Source of the DNA: Karalla daura | Lineage: Eukaryota > Chordata > Actinopteri > Chaetodontiformes > Leiognathidae | Direction: 5' to 3' | Length of the DNA stretch: 64,000 bases | Assembly: GCA_029224185.1 (NCBI GenBank) | Contig: CM055200.1 | Span: forward strand, 6,446,433 to 6,510,432 | Shown here: positions 10,663-21,247 of the stretch, one piece after another | How the letters are laid out: the number at the start of each line of letters is the position of its first letter | Numbering within the stretch: position 1 is the stretch's first letter | Program-made: the position numbers and the translations under genes | Notes under the pieces: model-generated | Seen by the model: the letters and a program-made list of their open reading frames with translations, nothing else | Told to the model about the DNA's origin: nothing | Database searches by the model: none

Positions 10663-10789
10663 GCCACACTTAAAAAGTCAGGCGTAATACTTGCAGCAGT
10701 GCAAACATCAGAGCAGAGCAAATATAATAATAATGGTAATTATAAATAAATACGTGTGTATTTATTTATGCGAGGCTGCTCTCGCTAAC

Positions 10790-11210
10790 GCCCTGCTGTT
10801 TTGTAGAGCACAGGAAAAAAATAATTATCAGACCAAAGAGACACTTTAATTGCAGCGATCTGTAATTTTAAACGTGTGTGAGTTTCTTTTCTAGTTTATA
10901 TATATACACGGGTAAAAATAATTACCCTCCCTCCATCCTCCTGTCTTCCCCTCTCTCTCTTCCATGCAGCCATTTTAATTAATTGTGCGTAATGTGTCAA
11001 GCACCGGCAAATTAAAAATATATCACCTTTTAAAGGAAATCCCACATACGTTTTTGGAGGTTTATTAATTCAGCCCAGTTGACTGGGAAATAGAATAAAA
11101 TGTGAGCGTCGTGTTTTCACGCGCCCAGGCGCAGTTTGCCCAGCTTTGCTCGCGTTACTTGCGTTAATTCTGACGACTTTTGGTCATAAATAAAAGTGAG
11201 CACGTTTTGC
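10790..11210. promoter_or_regulatory. Candidate conserved noncoding element, intron 2
   Basis: A unique AT-rich block between simple repeats. It has AATAATTATCA at about 10829, TTTAATTAATTG at 10974-10985, TTTATTAATTCAG near 11062 and TCATAAATAAAAG near 11184. Clustered ATTA cores suggest homeodomain binding. Conservation not tested. Confidence 0.35.
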
Positions 11211-11816
11211 CCAAACACACATACACACGCACCTACGTACACACGCACCTAGGTATTAAGAGGGTTACTTTTAAAATTGTAATACACCATCTATTACAAA
11301 ATGCATGCCCTAATAAATGTCATTTATCGTACATCTTGTCAGATTAGTCAGTGTTACCTATTACAAACACTTTGTAATACCGTGCTACAACTCTTACGTG
11401 TGTGACGCTCAGTTATTCCCTAGATCTCTCTGCACGACTACAAACTTGTACCGGGACGGACAGTTTTGTGCAGTTTCAGTCGATAAAATCCCTTCGTGTA
11501 ACCCATTAATTCCAGCAATGTAACTGTATTCTGATTACAATCTGTTTAAACTGTATCTGTGCTGGAAAACAACACGCACAGACACGCACGCACACACACA
11601 CACAGACACACACATACGCATTGGACTGCCGGAGACCTGCGCAAGAAAATGTGTTTGACTGACTCGAAAGCTTTTATGCCATTAGGCGCACCTAGATTTA
11701 ATCACCGGCGCTGCCCGCTGTTTGCAGCCTCTGCATAATATAACTGCGGCTCCCCACGGGCGGGTTTGTTGTGCAGGATAAAATCCAGCCCCGGAGTATA
11801 TCCTGACCCTGGCGCT

Positions 11817-11878
11817 GTTCTCCCTCTCTCTCCCTCTCTCTCCCTCTCTCTCCCTCTCTCCCTCTCGCTCTCTCTCTC
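11817..11878. repeat. (CTCTCTCC)n, intron 2
   Basis: Polypyrimidine minisatellite-like run of CT with regular CC, 70 nt before exon 3. Confidence 0.85.
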
Positions 11879-11901
11879 ACCCCTCTGCTGACATTTGCTA
11901 T

Positions 11902-11937
11902 TGTGTGTGTGTGTTTTTGTGTGTGTGTGTCTGTGTG
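11902..11937 (+). repeat. (GT)n-T-(GT)n next to the exon 3 acceptor
   Basis: Two GT runs separated by a TTTTT stretch, ending about 10 nt before the exon 3 boundary at 11948, so they occupy the polypyrimidine-tract position. Confidence 0.9.
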
Positions 11938-11947
11938 TCCGTCCCAG

Positions 11948-12089
11948 GCACCCCCTGTTCCCCTTGCTTGCACTGATTTTTGAGAAATGTGAATTAGCGA
12001 CGTGCACCCCCAGAGAGCCCGGGGTGGCGGGAGGAGACGTCTGTTCGTCGGAATCTTTCAATGAAGACATAGCAGTGTTTGCAAAACAG
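11948..12089 (+). CDS. meis1: meis1 coding exon 3 (MEIS homology region, first block)
   Basis: 142 nt encode residues 78-125: HPLFPLLALIFEKCELATC, then TPREPG, then GGDVCSSESFNEDIAVFAKQ. This is the first block of the MEIS/PKNOX N-terminal domain that contacts PBX. It matches vertebrate MEIS1 essentially residue for residue; the isoleucine in LALIFEK is the MEIS1 form, where MEIS2 usually has valine. The phase 2 entry completes the glycine codon from exon 2, and the exit is phase 0 at a gtcagg donor. The acceptor is preceded by a (GT)n microsatellite interrupted by a T run, covered separately. Skipping this exon would shift the frame. Confidence 0.98.
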
Positions 12090-12152
12090 GTCAGGAAAAG
12101 TTTCTCACTCCCCCCGTTGTTTTCATCTTCTATTCTAGTGACATTATTATTA

Positions 12153-12173
12153 CCCCCCCCCCCCCCCCCCCCC
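12153..12173. repeat. Poly-C (C21), intron 3
   Basis: 21 consecutive C, 64 nt after the exon 3 donor. The true length may vary or be affected by sequencing error. Confidence 0.85.
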
Positions 12174-12368
12174 ACTCCCCTTGAAATCTGCATGCTCTCC
12201 CAGCCCTGACTCCTGTGCGTTGAAGTTAATCCTGCAAAAAAGGAGAAGCATAAAAGACTGATATAAATTATATTATGTCACATATATAAGAATGCGTGTC
12301 AGGTCTAATTGCAATCTATAAAATAATTATATTCCATACGTGAAAAAAATGCTGTTTTCTGCTTTTAG

Positions 12369-12419
12369 ATTCGGGCAGAAAAGCCTTTATTTTCATCGAA
12401 TCCAGAATTGGATAATCTG
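12369..12419 (+). CDS. meis1: meis1 coding exon 4 (51 nt)
   Basis: This exon encodes residues 126-142, IRAEKPLFSSNPELDNL, inside the PBX-binding domain. It has phase 0 at both ends, with acceptor ctgcttttag and donor gtaaga. The 51-nt length, equal to that of exon 5, matches the known vertebrate MEIS gene structure. It is 279 nt downstream of exon 3. Skipping would remove 17 residues without a frameshift. Confidence 0.97.
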
Positions 12420-12931
12420 GTAAGATGCACCACGTTTTCTTTTTTCGGAATAAACCAGCTGTTGTTTGTTTGCATGATTGTTGTCTCTCTGCGCATGTGC
12501 TGCTGTGACATACAGGCGCAGCGTTTGGAGGTGATGTTCCTCCTGTATTTTGGGGAGTGTGTGTGTGTATGGGGGGCTGTGTGTCTGCAGATGAAGGCAC
12601 CCCCCCAACACACACACACACACCCTCACTCACACTGTCACACAGCTGTCACACACCCTCTGAACTCTGCCTGCAAAGTTCTCGCTCTCCTCCTTCCACC
12701 ACTAGTTGGTGCCTAATAGATCTGTGACTCTCAGGCTTTATTATTCCAGCTCCATATTGCAATAACGTCCCGAGTTTAATATCAGATCCACATAAAACCC
12801 ATTCACATGAATATATATTTTTTTCCTTTGCTCGTCTGCACTCACTTGTATGGAGAAAAACGTGCCTGTTTAATATCAAGACAGAGATGTGAACGAGCAG
12901 CTCATTTTTTATTGTTATTTTAATTTTTCAG

Positions 12932-12982
12932 ATGATTCAAGCCATTCAAGTTTTACGATTTCATCTTCTGGAGCTGGAGAAG
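12932..12982 (+). CDS. meis1: meis1 coding exon 5 (51 nt)
   Basis: This exon encodes residues 143-159, MIQAIQVLRFHLLELEK, an amphipathic leucine-rich helix in the second MEIS homology block used for PBX dimerisation in this family. It has phase 0 at both ends, acceptor taatttttcag and donor gtaata. A very G-rich stretch begins about 50 nt after the donor, on the transcript strand. With exon 4 it forms a pair of equal, frame-neutral 51-nt exons. Confidence 0.97.
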
Positions 12983-13031
12983 GTAATATTCACCACCGTT
13001 TTCTGAGACCTATGGGCTGTATTTTCTTTTG

Positions 13032-13074
13032 GAGGGGGGTGGGAGTGGGAATGGGGAGGGTGGGGGGGGGGGGG
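13032..13074 (+). repeat. G-run cluster, intron 5 (G-quadruplex potential)
   Basis: Five or more runs of three or more G, ending in G13 (13062-13074), 50-92 nt after the exon 5 donor and on the transcript strand. Compatible with a G-quadruplex or hnRNP H/F-bound intronic splicing enhancer. Confidence 0.75.
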
Positions 13075-14030
13075 TCTTTTTGCGAGTCGGTTATAATTAG
13101 CGTCAAAATCAATCTCTTGCGCGTCTAATCACGACGCAAGCTGTTGCGGCTGGAGCGGAGATTTCTGCGGCCAACATGTTTTAATGAAGTTTAATGCTGG
13201 CAGGGGTGAGGAGACAACCAGGGGGAAGTTTTGCGGGGTTTTCTTTTGCGGGAGGGCAAAAGGCCCCAGGCGGCCATCTGTGGATGGATGGAGTGAAAAG
13301 GAGTGGTGGGAGTAAAAAAAATATAAAATTAGATCGTATCAGATGGACTGCGGTGACCCTCCTTTCCAGAGAAGCGGTCGGAGCTGTGAAGAACTTGAGA
13401 AAAAGTTGCGCAAGGACGCGCGAAGCCAAATGACGCGCGTCAGCTGCGCAGCTCCTGGTCTCATCCGATCTCCTTAAAAAAAGAAAAACAAAATAGAAAA
13501 ACAAAAAACAACGATCGTTTATTTATTTATTGGGTGAAATGATACAGTTTACCTTAATACCCCCCATCCCCCCACCCCTTCCTCACATACCCGGGGCTCC
13601 GAGATGAATTTAACACGCGTGTTGAGTGGATGCTCGCCCCTGAGCCCTGTTGTCACTGTCAATTTCCAACGATATCTCTATTTTGAGTGGAGAGAGAAGA
13701 AGAGGAGGAGGAAATATTAAAGTTACTGTCGCAGCACCGGACACCAGCCCGGACTGTGTCATCTCTATTGCCAATTGTAGAATTTGTAAAGCTTTCCCGT
13801 CCTCCGATAATAAATACTGTGAAGTAGGTTTTGTGCGTCATGTGTACAGTGGTGTTTGCGCGTCGGAGCGGGTATGTGTGTGTGTGTGTGTCTGTGACAT
13901 TGGTGGTCAGCAAAAGCTGCTTTCCACAGGTTTTTAAACACTTTGATCTCAAGTGAGACTTGATTTACTTAAATACTCATTACTGTCTGAACTAGGCAGA
14001 GTTTCTAAGGAAACTTTCCAAGGATGGCGA

Positions 14031-14033
<3 letters not shown>

Positions 14034-14062
<29 letters not shown>
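14034..14062. repeat. (GT)n microsatellite, intron 5
   Basis: Clean GT run about 120 nt before exon 6. Confidence 0.9.
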
Positions 14063-14064
<2 letters not shown>

Positions 14065-14134
14065 CGCGCACTGTTCCCGTTGCACATCTGCGATGATGTC
14101 CCTCTTTTTGGGGTGCGTATGTGTATATGACGCC

Positions 14135-14173
14135 CCTCTCTCTCTCTCTCTCCCCTCTCTCTCTCCTCTCTCT
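14135..14173 (+). repeat. CT microsatellite forming the exon 6 polypyrimidine tract
   Basis: CT repeats with two CC interruptions end 6 nt before the exon 6 boundary at 14180. Confidence 0.9.
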
Positions 14174-14179
14174 ATGTAG

Positions 14180-14326
14180 GTACACGAGCTGTGTGATAAT
14201 TTCTGTCACCGGTACATCAGCTGCTTGAAAGGCAAGATGCCCATCGACTTGGTTATAGACGACAGAGAGGGCGGCTCCAAATCAGACAGCGAGGAAATCA
14301 CAAGATCATCAGTGGCCCTTGATCAG
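14180..14326 (+). CDS. meis1: meis1 coding exon 6 (MEIS homology region, second block)
   Basis: 147 nt (49 codons) encode residues 160-208. It starts VHELCDNFCHRYISCLKGK, continues MPIDLVIDDREGG, then SKSDSEEITRSSVALDQ. The first part completes the conserved PBX-interaction domain. The acidic/serine tail begins the flexible linker. DDREGGSKSDSE is the MEIS1 type (MEIS2 has DERDGSSKSDHE). The final segment RSSVALDQ differs from the RSANLTDQ I recall for mammals, a normally variable spot. It is phase 0 at both ends. Both flanks are CT microsatellite: an acceptor tract of CT repeats then tatgtag, and a donor gtacat followed at once by (CT)n. Confidence 0.98.
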
Positions 14327-14331
14327 GTACA

Positions 14332-14368
14332 TCTCTCTCTCTCTCTCTGTCTCGCTCTCTCTCTCTGT
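14332..14368 (+). repeat. CT microsatellite directly after the exon 6 donor
   Basis: Starts 6 nt after the last exon 6 base, giving exon 6 CT repeats on both sides. Confidence 0.9.
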
Positions 14369-14524
14369 GTCTCTGACTGTATTTGGTGTGTGCAGGCTGT
14401 GTATTGGCTATTGGTATGTTGGGTACGTTATTGGAGACGTGTGTTTTTTTGTGTGTGTATGCGATCTCTCGCTCTCTCGCTCTCTCTCTCTCTCTCTATC
14501 AATATGTGTGTATGTGTGTGTGGG

Positions 14525-14760
14525 GTGTTGTCCCTCCTGGCTATTCAGCTATTCTGGGTCACTTACTGCGCTGCGCCCGCTATTTGCATACGATTAAGGC
14601 CGTTTTACATTCCGTCCATCGGAATGAAAAATTTTTCAGAATAATGTTGCTATTATTGGCCCATTAAGACTTGAACCCGGAACCGACCTGGGAAGATTAG
14701 CTGGAAAAAAGGCATCGCCATAAACTTGACCTGCTTCATGTCGATTTTAATTTAGTGCCT
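14525..14760. promoter_or_regulatory. Candidate regulatory block, start of intron 6, with POU octamer
   Basis: Unique sequence between CT arrays. It contains an exact ATTTGCAT octamer at 14582-14589 and AT-rich homeodomain-like motifs. Its position shortly after exon 6, in a gene known for intronic enhancers, makes a regulatory role plausible. Confidence 0.35.
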
Positions 14761-14766
14761 CTCTCC

Positions 14767-14881
<115 letters not shown>

Positions 14882-15129
14882 GTTCTCTCTCTCTTTCTGT
14901 CCTGTGCTGTGCTGCTGCTCTGCACACTGTGGCTTAGGTGCCTTGGTTTCTCCACTGTGGAGTTCACGGTTCATTACACGTCTTGTCAGTATTTTTCCTT
15001 AGACATGAGTGCACATTGTTTACCGAGACCCCCCCCCCCAATCCTTCCCGCCGCCCCCCTTTTCAATACCCTTTTTTTTTTAAACTTTATTTTATTTTGA
15101 AAAGTCAGGCAGCGCGGCGCAGCGCAGCG

Positions 15130-15560
15130 GGCATTTAAAAGGTAGATTAGGGAGTGTTTCCTTTTTGTGCAGATATCAAGAGATAACCACAGCCCTTCAT
15201 TATGTGCTCCACTGACTGGAGGCACTCCGGGGACATTGTAGTGTGCGCACAGGCATGACCCTAATGGTCCATACACTGCAGTTAAATAATGATAACAGCA
15301 GCCCCTGATTAGAATTATGCAAATCTGGATTTCCGGCCATTAATAGCTGGAGTCATTTGCGTTGCAGGCGATGAGACTGTGTTTCAATAAGTTAAAAACT
15401 ATTAAAACTATTTTTTGGAAGCCATAAGCTGCCGGTACCGACGAGGGAAAAAGAAATCAAGTGTCCAAATTAAAGGGATTAGTTGGATAGTCCGACATAA
15501 AAAGTAATGAAGCGATTAGGGCTAAATAATTTAAATCCGCGGACTTCCATATGGTTGAGT
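15130..15560. promoter_or_regulatory. Candidate conserved noncoding element, intron 6, with POU octamer
   Basis: About 430 bp of repeat-free sequence. An exact ATGCAAAT octamer is at 15317-15324, AAATAATGATAA near 15283, CATTAATAGC near 15340, and several further ATTA-like cores follow. The texture is that of a conserved enhancer. Confidence 0.4.
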
Positions 15561-16909
15561 GGCTGGTCTGAGGCAGCCACCAGGCTTTTATGTCCTGCGC
15601 TGAATGGGAGCACTGGGAGCTGGGACTGGGGGGCCCGACTGGGCAGGACCTCCATCCCCAGGACCCTTATGACTGATTATGGAAATGAGAAAAGATCACC
15701 CGGAAGATAATACTTCATTTAATCCAGGAGCAGAATTAAATAACACAGACGCCACTTGTGCATTTAAGTGTCTCTTTGAAGGGCTTTGTTGTACTCTCGT
15801 GGGGATTCACTTGTCAGAAGTTTTTCCTTTTTTTAAACATATAGACAGATAGGTCAGGACGAGGAATGGATCTGTATGGTATGTGGAAATAGACTGTTTT
15901 AAAACCCCTGGGTTTCTAGGTATATGGAGGAAATTATGTTGTGCTCGGGGCACTGATGCAGATCTTTAATTGACTGTAAGATGAAGACATGGCCTATTTT
16001 AATATAATGATGGTCCCTGCATATAGCCAATTCAGGGCAAAAAAAAACTACATAAGCTTCTGTTTACTCTGATATGACAGAATAATACAAATGGCCCTAC
16101 AGGCATCACTTGCACTTCGAAGGCAGGGAAAACTTTTTGACAGATGTGTAATATTGAGGGATGGGCTGATGTTCCAGTAGGATAACATGCAGACTGTCCA
16201 CAGCAGCAGGCTGTGTGTAAATGGGCATATCCAAACAGGCAGAGGATGCATGCCTCTCACTGCTGAATACTCACATTGTCAATCTAATGGCAGCCCGCTT
16301 CATAACTTACTCGGGGCGGCTGAATATATATTTCTTGAATTTTTTGCGGGGCTATTTTTGTGTGACATCTTATCTGCAGTTGTTAGGCGGTGACATCCCT
16401 AACGAATTTGCGTTGTGTGTGCATTATCTCTTTCCATATGTATTTTTAATATATGCCCTCGGGCATAAAGTTGAAGTGGACTGGAAAAAAAATTGCTGAG
16501 AATTTGCACAAAAGAACAATGTTAACAAGACGGAGAAAGAAAGCAGCAGAGGCTCATTTATTCATAAACCAATTTATTCCAGTGAGGCGACTGTAGCAGA
16601 GGAGGAGAAAAAAATGTCAGTGGAGGAAAAAAAAATACTTTGAATCTATTAAACTCAACAATTCGACTGACTTTTCTTGCTGCATTATGCGCCCTTGCGT
16701 CATGACGGTAATTTTGTGAATATTCTCTCTTTACGTCGTTTTCTGTCAGTGCAGGCTAGTATGGCGTGAGCGCCCCTCTGAAAAGAGAGAAAGAGAGAGA
16801 GCAGAGCTGAGAGGTGAAAAAGTCAGAGAGAGGCTCTGTGCCGGCTTGTGAATGCAGCCCAGCCAGTTTAGGCTCACCCTCCTGTGTTTGTGCGTCTCTT
16901 TTTGTGTGT

Positions 16910-17038
16910 AGCTGTGTGTGTGTGTTTGCGCAAGTGTGCATGCATCTGTCTACAAGTGTATGCATAGATGTGTGTTTGCCTGTACTGCTGTGCGTGTGTG
17001 TGTGCGTGTGTGTGCACGTGTGTGTGTGTGTGTGTGTT
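16910..17038. repeat. Interrupted GT array, intron 6
   Basis: Several GT runs separated by short unique segments. Confidence 0.8.
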
Positions 17039-17139
17039 CAGACTGGCCTGATAAATGCAGCACCCCCCTCAGGTGCTATGTGAGTGGAGTGACTGGTTAG
17101 CACCAGTTGGACTTTCTTAACCCTCTCCCTGCCGCTCTC

Positions 17140-17720
17140 CCTGGAGAGCTTCCCCGCCTCGTTTGCCTAAAATTCTTCACTTCAAGTCGCCTCCATGAGA
17201 CATACACATCCCGCTTATTTCAGAGCTCAGCTGCATCGAGACATGAAAAGCGGCAATAAAATCCCATTACTCCGAGTGAATTTTTGCCAAGGCCTTTAAT
17301 GTAAAAAAGGCTTGTGTCCTCGCTGGATGTGGCTACGTCTGCCTCAGTATCCTCGCTGTTGTGGCAACAGTGGCTCTGCTGATTGCGTCCCTGTTTGCCT
17401 GAAGAAGCGGAGGAGGTATTTCCACGCTGCTGTACGTCATTTGCACAGTTGCCTTTAATTGCGCGGGGAGGGGGCGCAGCAATTTGCTAATGAACTCGGA
17501 GGGCCCCGGCTCTCTCCGCTGTAGAGCAGAACACTACTAATAGCTAAAGCTGAGGACTCACTCCAAGTCTCAAGAGCTCCTCTTGCTTGATTGAGCCATG
17601 CAGGCTGAAGTGGGACTGGAAATAATTGAAATTTCCTTTAAAAATATTCTCTGCCTGCCTTTTTTGTGGGAGAGTCTTAAATGATTATGAATGCTCGGCA
17701 CTTGATTTGTTGAGTTAATT
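17140..17720. promoter_or_regulatory. Candidate conserved noncoding elements, intron 6
   Basis: Repeat-free block with CCCATTACTCC and CCTTTAATG near 17262-17300 and CTTTAATTGCGCG near 17453, plus TTGCTAATGAAC near 17482. It looks like unique regulatory sequence. No coding frame of note. Confidence 0.35.
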
Positions 17721-18231
17721 TGGTGGAGAGGTATTTTAACACTTCGAGAGGTTTCGCAGCACAGACATTTCCAGCTTTTTTTTTTCCCCCATCGCTGGTG
17801 AAGTCACACCGGAAAAATGCGAAAATGGCCTGCAATCTGAAATAACATCTATACGTTTGGGAGCCGTTGCTGTTTTCCTTATGTCCGGCGCAATCTTTCC
17901 TAAACAAACCGTGTCTGTGTCGGCGTATGTTGTGGTCACTGTGTAAGAATTCACCCTCGATAGCGCTATCAGGGTATCTTTTCCCAACAATTGGCACTGT
18001 TATGCTGTACAAGAGCTGGTTTCCAGGTCAGTGAGACCCAGCAGTGTTGGTTTAGGTAACTCTGGCGGTCAAAGAGTGACCCCCCCTCCCTTGCCTTTTC
18101 TAACTCAATGGAAACCCTGACCACTGGGGTCAGCCGCTATTTTCCTAATCAGTACACCGCTATCACTAATCTATCCGTTTCTCGTTGAAGTATGGATCGA
18201 GTTACACCCGACTTCACAGGCGTGCACACTC

Positions 18232-18297
18232 TCTTTCTCCCCCTCACACTCCCTCTCGCTCTCTCTCTCTCTCTCACTCTCTTGCTCTCTCTCTTAC
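18232..18297. repeat. CT-rich array, intron 6
   Basis: Interrupted CT repeats ending in TTACAG. Confidence 0.8.
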
Positions 18298-18739
18298 AGT
18301 GGCACGCTGCTGATCTTAAATACAAACTTTTGAGTCATGGCGGTGATTGTTGGTAATGGCAGCTTTTGTAGTTGAATAGAGGAGAGGTTTGACCCCCATT
18401 CGCCCCCCCCTCCCTTACTCGACACCCCCCTTGGCTCCCTCCCCCCTTTTCCCCTCTTTTTTCCATTGGGGAGTGAATGCAGGACGGCTGTTAAGGATTC
18501 AACAAGTGATACAAAGAGAGTGACCACGTGACTCGTGTGTTTCTTACCCTCTTCATTATTGTGGTGGAATAGCAAGTAGGGGTGATTCTGATTAAGCAAA
18601 TCAAGGCCAGTGTGACTTCAAAGAACGGGAACATCAGGAGCTTCTTATATACTTTCATATATAGTTTCAGATTTAGTTTTTCTGAGATTTATTTGATGTT
18701 TTCCAACCCTGCGGTGCTGCTGTGAAACTAGCACCGGGA

Positions 18740-19340
18740 GGAAACCTGCGCCATGTCACCGATACTACTATTGTGATAGCTTCGAAATCTCAATCGCAAA
18801 TAAAGTTCTTGGCTTGTGTCTCGTGTTACTTATGATGGGCGGCCATGTCTGTCCCCGAGGCCTGCTGTGGTTTCTTTGGCTAAGTAAACAATAACCTGGC
18901 TTAACACATGTGTACTTAGCTAATGGAAAGTTCCTCTCCCCCTAAACCCCCTGTGAGCCTCTGACAATGGCCGCCGTCACAAACAGGCCGTCTCCAAGGG
19001 ATCCGCCGAGAACATCCCGAGCCCAGCCGAGGCTAGGCTAACGAAGAAACCGCAGCGAAAACATGTCATTAAGAAATTACGCCTGCCTTTTCATTCACGG
19101 CTGAAAAAAAAGAGAAAGAAATATGCTTTGTTTGGGGTTAGATAGCGTGGAGGGGAGAGCACTCGAGTTAATGTTTTTGTTTGGATCTCAGCTCGCTAAA
19201 AGAGTAAACAAGGAGTGGAAGAGGCCGCGGTGAAAGAAAATCAGTTTGTCAGTTTCCGCGAGTGTCATCTAAATGGACTTTGAAAGCTCTGGTAATTATC
19301 TCAAACATGTAATTATCTGTGGTTGTCTCTGTGAGGTTAA
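18740..19340. promoter_or_regulatory. Candidate conserved block, intron 6, RUNX/FOX motifs
   Basis: Contains TGTGGTTT (RUNX core) at 18866-18873 and GTAAACAA (forkhead core) at 18884-18891, 18 bp apart, in repeat-free DNA. Continues with unique sequence to about 19340. RUNX and MEIS1 act together in blood, so an intronic haematopoietic enhancer is conceivable but unproven. Confidence 0.35.
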
Positions 19341-20028
19341 CCCACCGGTTTTTATGCAGCCGATTGAAGAGTACCTGACGGCTATTCAGTGTAGCATACT
19401 TTACTTACTCAAGAGACCAAATCCAGTTTTCTCCCTCACCCCCTTCAGCAATTATAAGGTTATTTCTTCTCTCTTTGTCTTTTGTCAAGAGTTAGGGAGG
19501 AAGGGGAGTGCACAGCAGAATGGGAGGGAGGGAGGGAGGGAAGGGGGGTGTCTTTTGCTCTCTCACTCCCTTTTTTTTTGCACCACGCATACCATTATCA
19601 GCCCCTCTTTTCACTTCAGGAGCACTAATATCGCAGCGAGGGGAGGAGAGGGGTGGAGAGAGCCGAGGTAGTTGGGCCGAGCACTTGCCTGGCCGGTTAT
19701 CAGAGAGGCAGATCCTGCTTTATCTAGTCACAGTGGAAAGCAAAGTAAACAAGAGTTTACAATAGCTGGCCTTTCAGCCCCTTTCACTAACAGCTTCCCC
19801 AGCAGCGTCGGGCTGAGTGGGAGAATGTGTCCGGAGTTATTGCGGTGCCATCTCGCTGCTGCAACACATGGCATTCTGGCAGATTTCAAGTGGAGGAAGC
19901 AGCGCTGTTGCAAAGGTCAAAAATGGTGTTAAAGAAAACAACCGCAGAGAACAGATGCACCAAAGCATTCTGGGGGATGGAGTAGCCCAACTGTCATCTT
20001 TGATTCAGATGTACCACCGTTGAAGAGT

Positions 20029-20044
20029 CCGTGTGTGCGTGTGT

Positions 20045-20101
<57 letters not shown>
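20029..20101. repeat. GT array, intron 6
   Basis: About 70 bp, nearly pure from 20047. Confidence 0.95.
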
Positions 20102-20102
<1 letters not shown>

Positions 20103-20840
20103 ATTATTTGGATATTTATGTCGGTGCCGTTAAGTATGCACATATGATTATTCCCGCACGCTGGCTGGCACGCAGCAAAAAGTAAATATCCATATCATCA
20201 CAAAAGATATTTCAGAGTGAGGAAAGAGTCGGCTGTGAGGGAGGGAGGAGGGCAAAGCACAACAACCTTAACCATTTTTCTTTATTATTGCAAATGAATT
20301 GGCAAGGCAACATTTCTTGCATGAGCGCTTGTATGATATGGAGGCCCTGGCACAGCGAGAAAGGGAAGCCCCCCTCTCGCATCTCAGACGCACCACAATG
20401 AGAATGCATTGGATTGGAATGCCTCACCGATCATAGCGGAATCAGAATTTCCAGCAAGGAAAATCTTTTCACGGCGAATTAGGGGAGGCGGAGGGAAGAA
20501 AAATGGTAATGAAAAAAAACGAGAAGAGGGGGAGAAGAGGGAGAGAGAAAAAAAAGAAAAAAAGGTATGCACGGCTCGCAAACAGGGTTCCCTCGGCTTG
20601 GCGCGGCAGATTTAAGAACTTTAGCTAAAGCTAGGCAGAATAGAATGTGGAAAATTGAATTTACTAAACAATTAAGCATTGAATTAATCTACATCCTGCA
20701 CACGGGGAGAGCACAGAGCGTGAGAGGGAGAGTTAAGGAGAGAGAGAGGGAGGGAGAGAGAGAGAGAGAGGAAGAGTGTGGTGGCTCATTAAGGGGACAT
20801 AGAATAAATCAAGTGTGTAGCTATGTGAGCAGAGGGACAG

Positions 20841-20868
20841 CTCTCTCTCTCTCTCTCTCTCTCTCTCT
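20841..20868. repeat. CT microsatellite, intron 6
   Basis: Clean CT run; a GA run (20733-20771) lies about 70 bp upstream, again an inverted pair. Confidence 0.9.
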
Positions 20869-21098
20869 GCTCTATGCTTTCTCTGCTCTGTGTTTATGCA
20901 TCTATTCATCTTGGGCATTTACATATCCCATATTGTGAAAGTGGACCTACATGGTTTGCCTTAGCCTTGTTAGCACAAGGGGTGTGTGCGTGTGTGCTTA
21001 GCTTGTCTTGCGGTCAAGGTGTGTGCTTTTGTTCAAGAGGGGACTGCGAGTGCGGTGCTTCTGTGATGTGTTTGCAAAAGGTGAATGAAAAGTATTTC

Positions 21099-21247
21099 TG
21101 TGTGTGTGTGTGTGTGTGTGCATGTGTGTATGTGTGCACAAGCTAAGTGACCATAAAAGTGTTGTATTTGAGCGTGTGGGTGTGTGTATGAATGCTGGGC
21201 GGACTGTGTGTACTGGTATGTGTGTATGTGTGTGTGTGTGTGTGTGT
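21099..21247. repeat. GT runs, intron 6
   Basis: Clean GT runs at about 21099-21120 and 21226-21247 with interrupted GT between. Confidence 0.8.

Noticed and set aside
10241..10669. 142-aa minus-strand frame over exon 2
   Set aside because: Shadow of the GC-rich coding exon; ends in microsatellite translation and has no recognisable domain.
11895..12209. Exon 3 reading on through the donor as KQVRKSF, mimicking the MEIS2 sequence KQVR
   Set aside because: The gtcagg donor happens to translate as VR. The true continuation IRAEKPLFSSNPELDNL is in exon 4 with correct splice sites.
14640..14700. tRNA-like text (TTGAACCCGGAACC) in intron 6
   Set aside because: No cloverleaf, no A-box at the right distance; part of an enhancer-like block.
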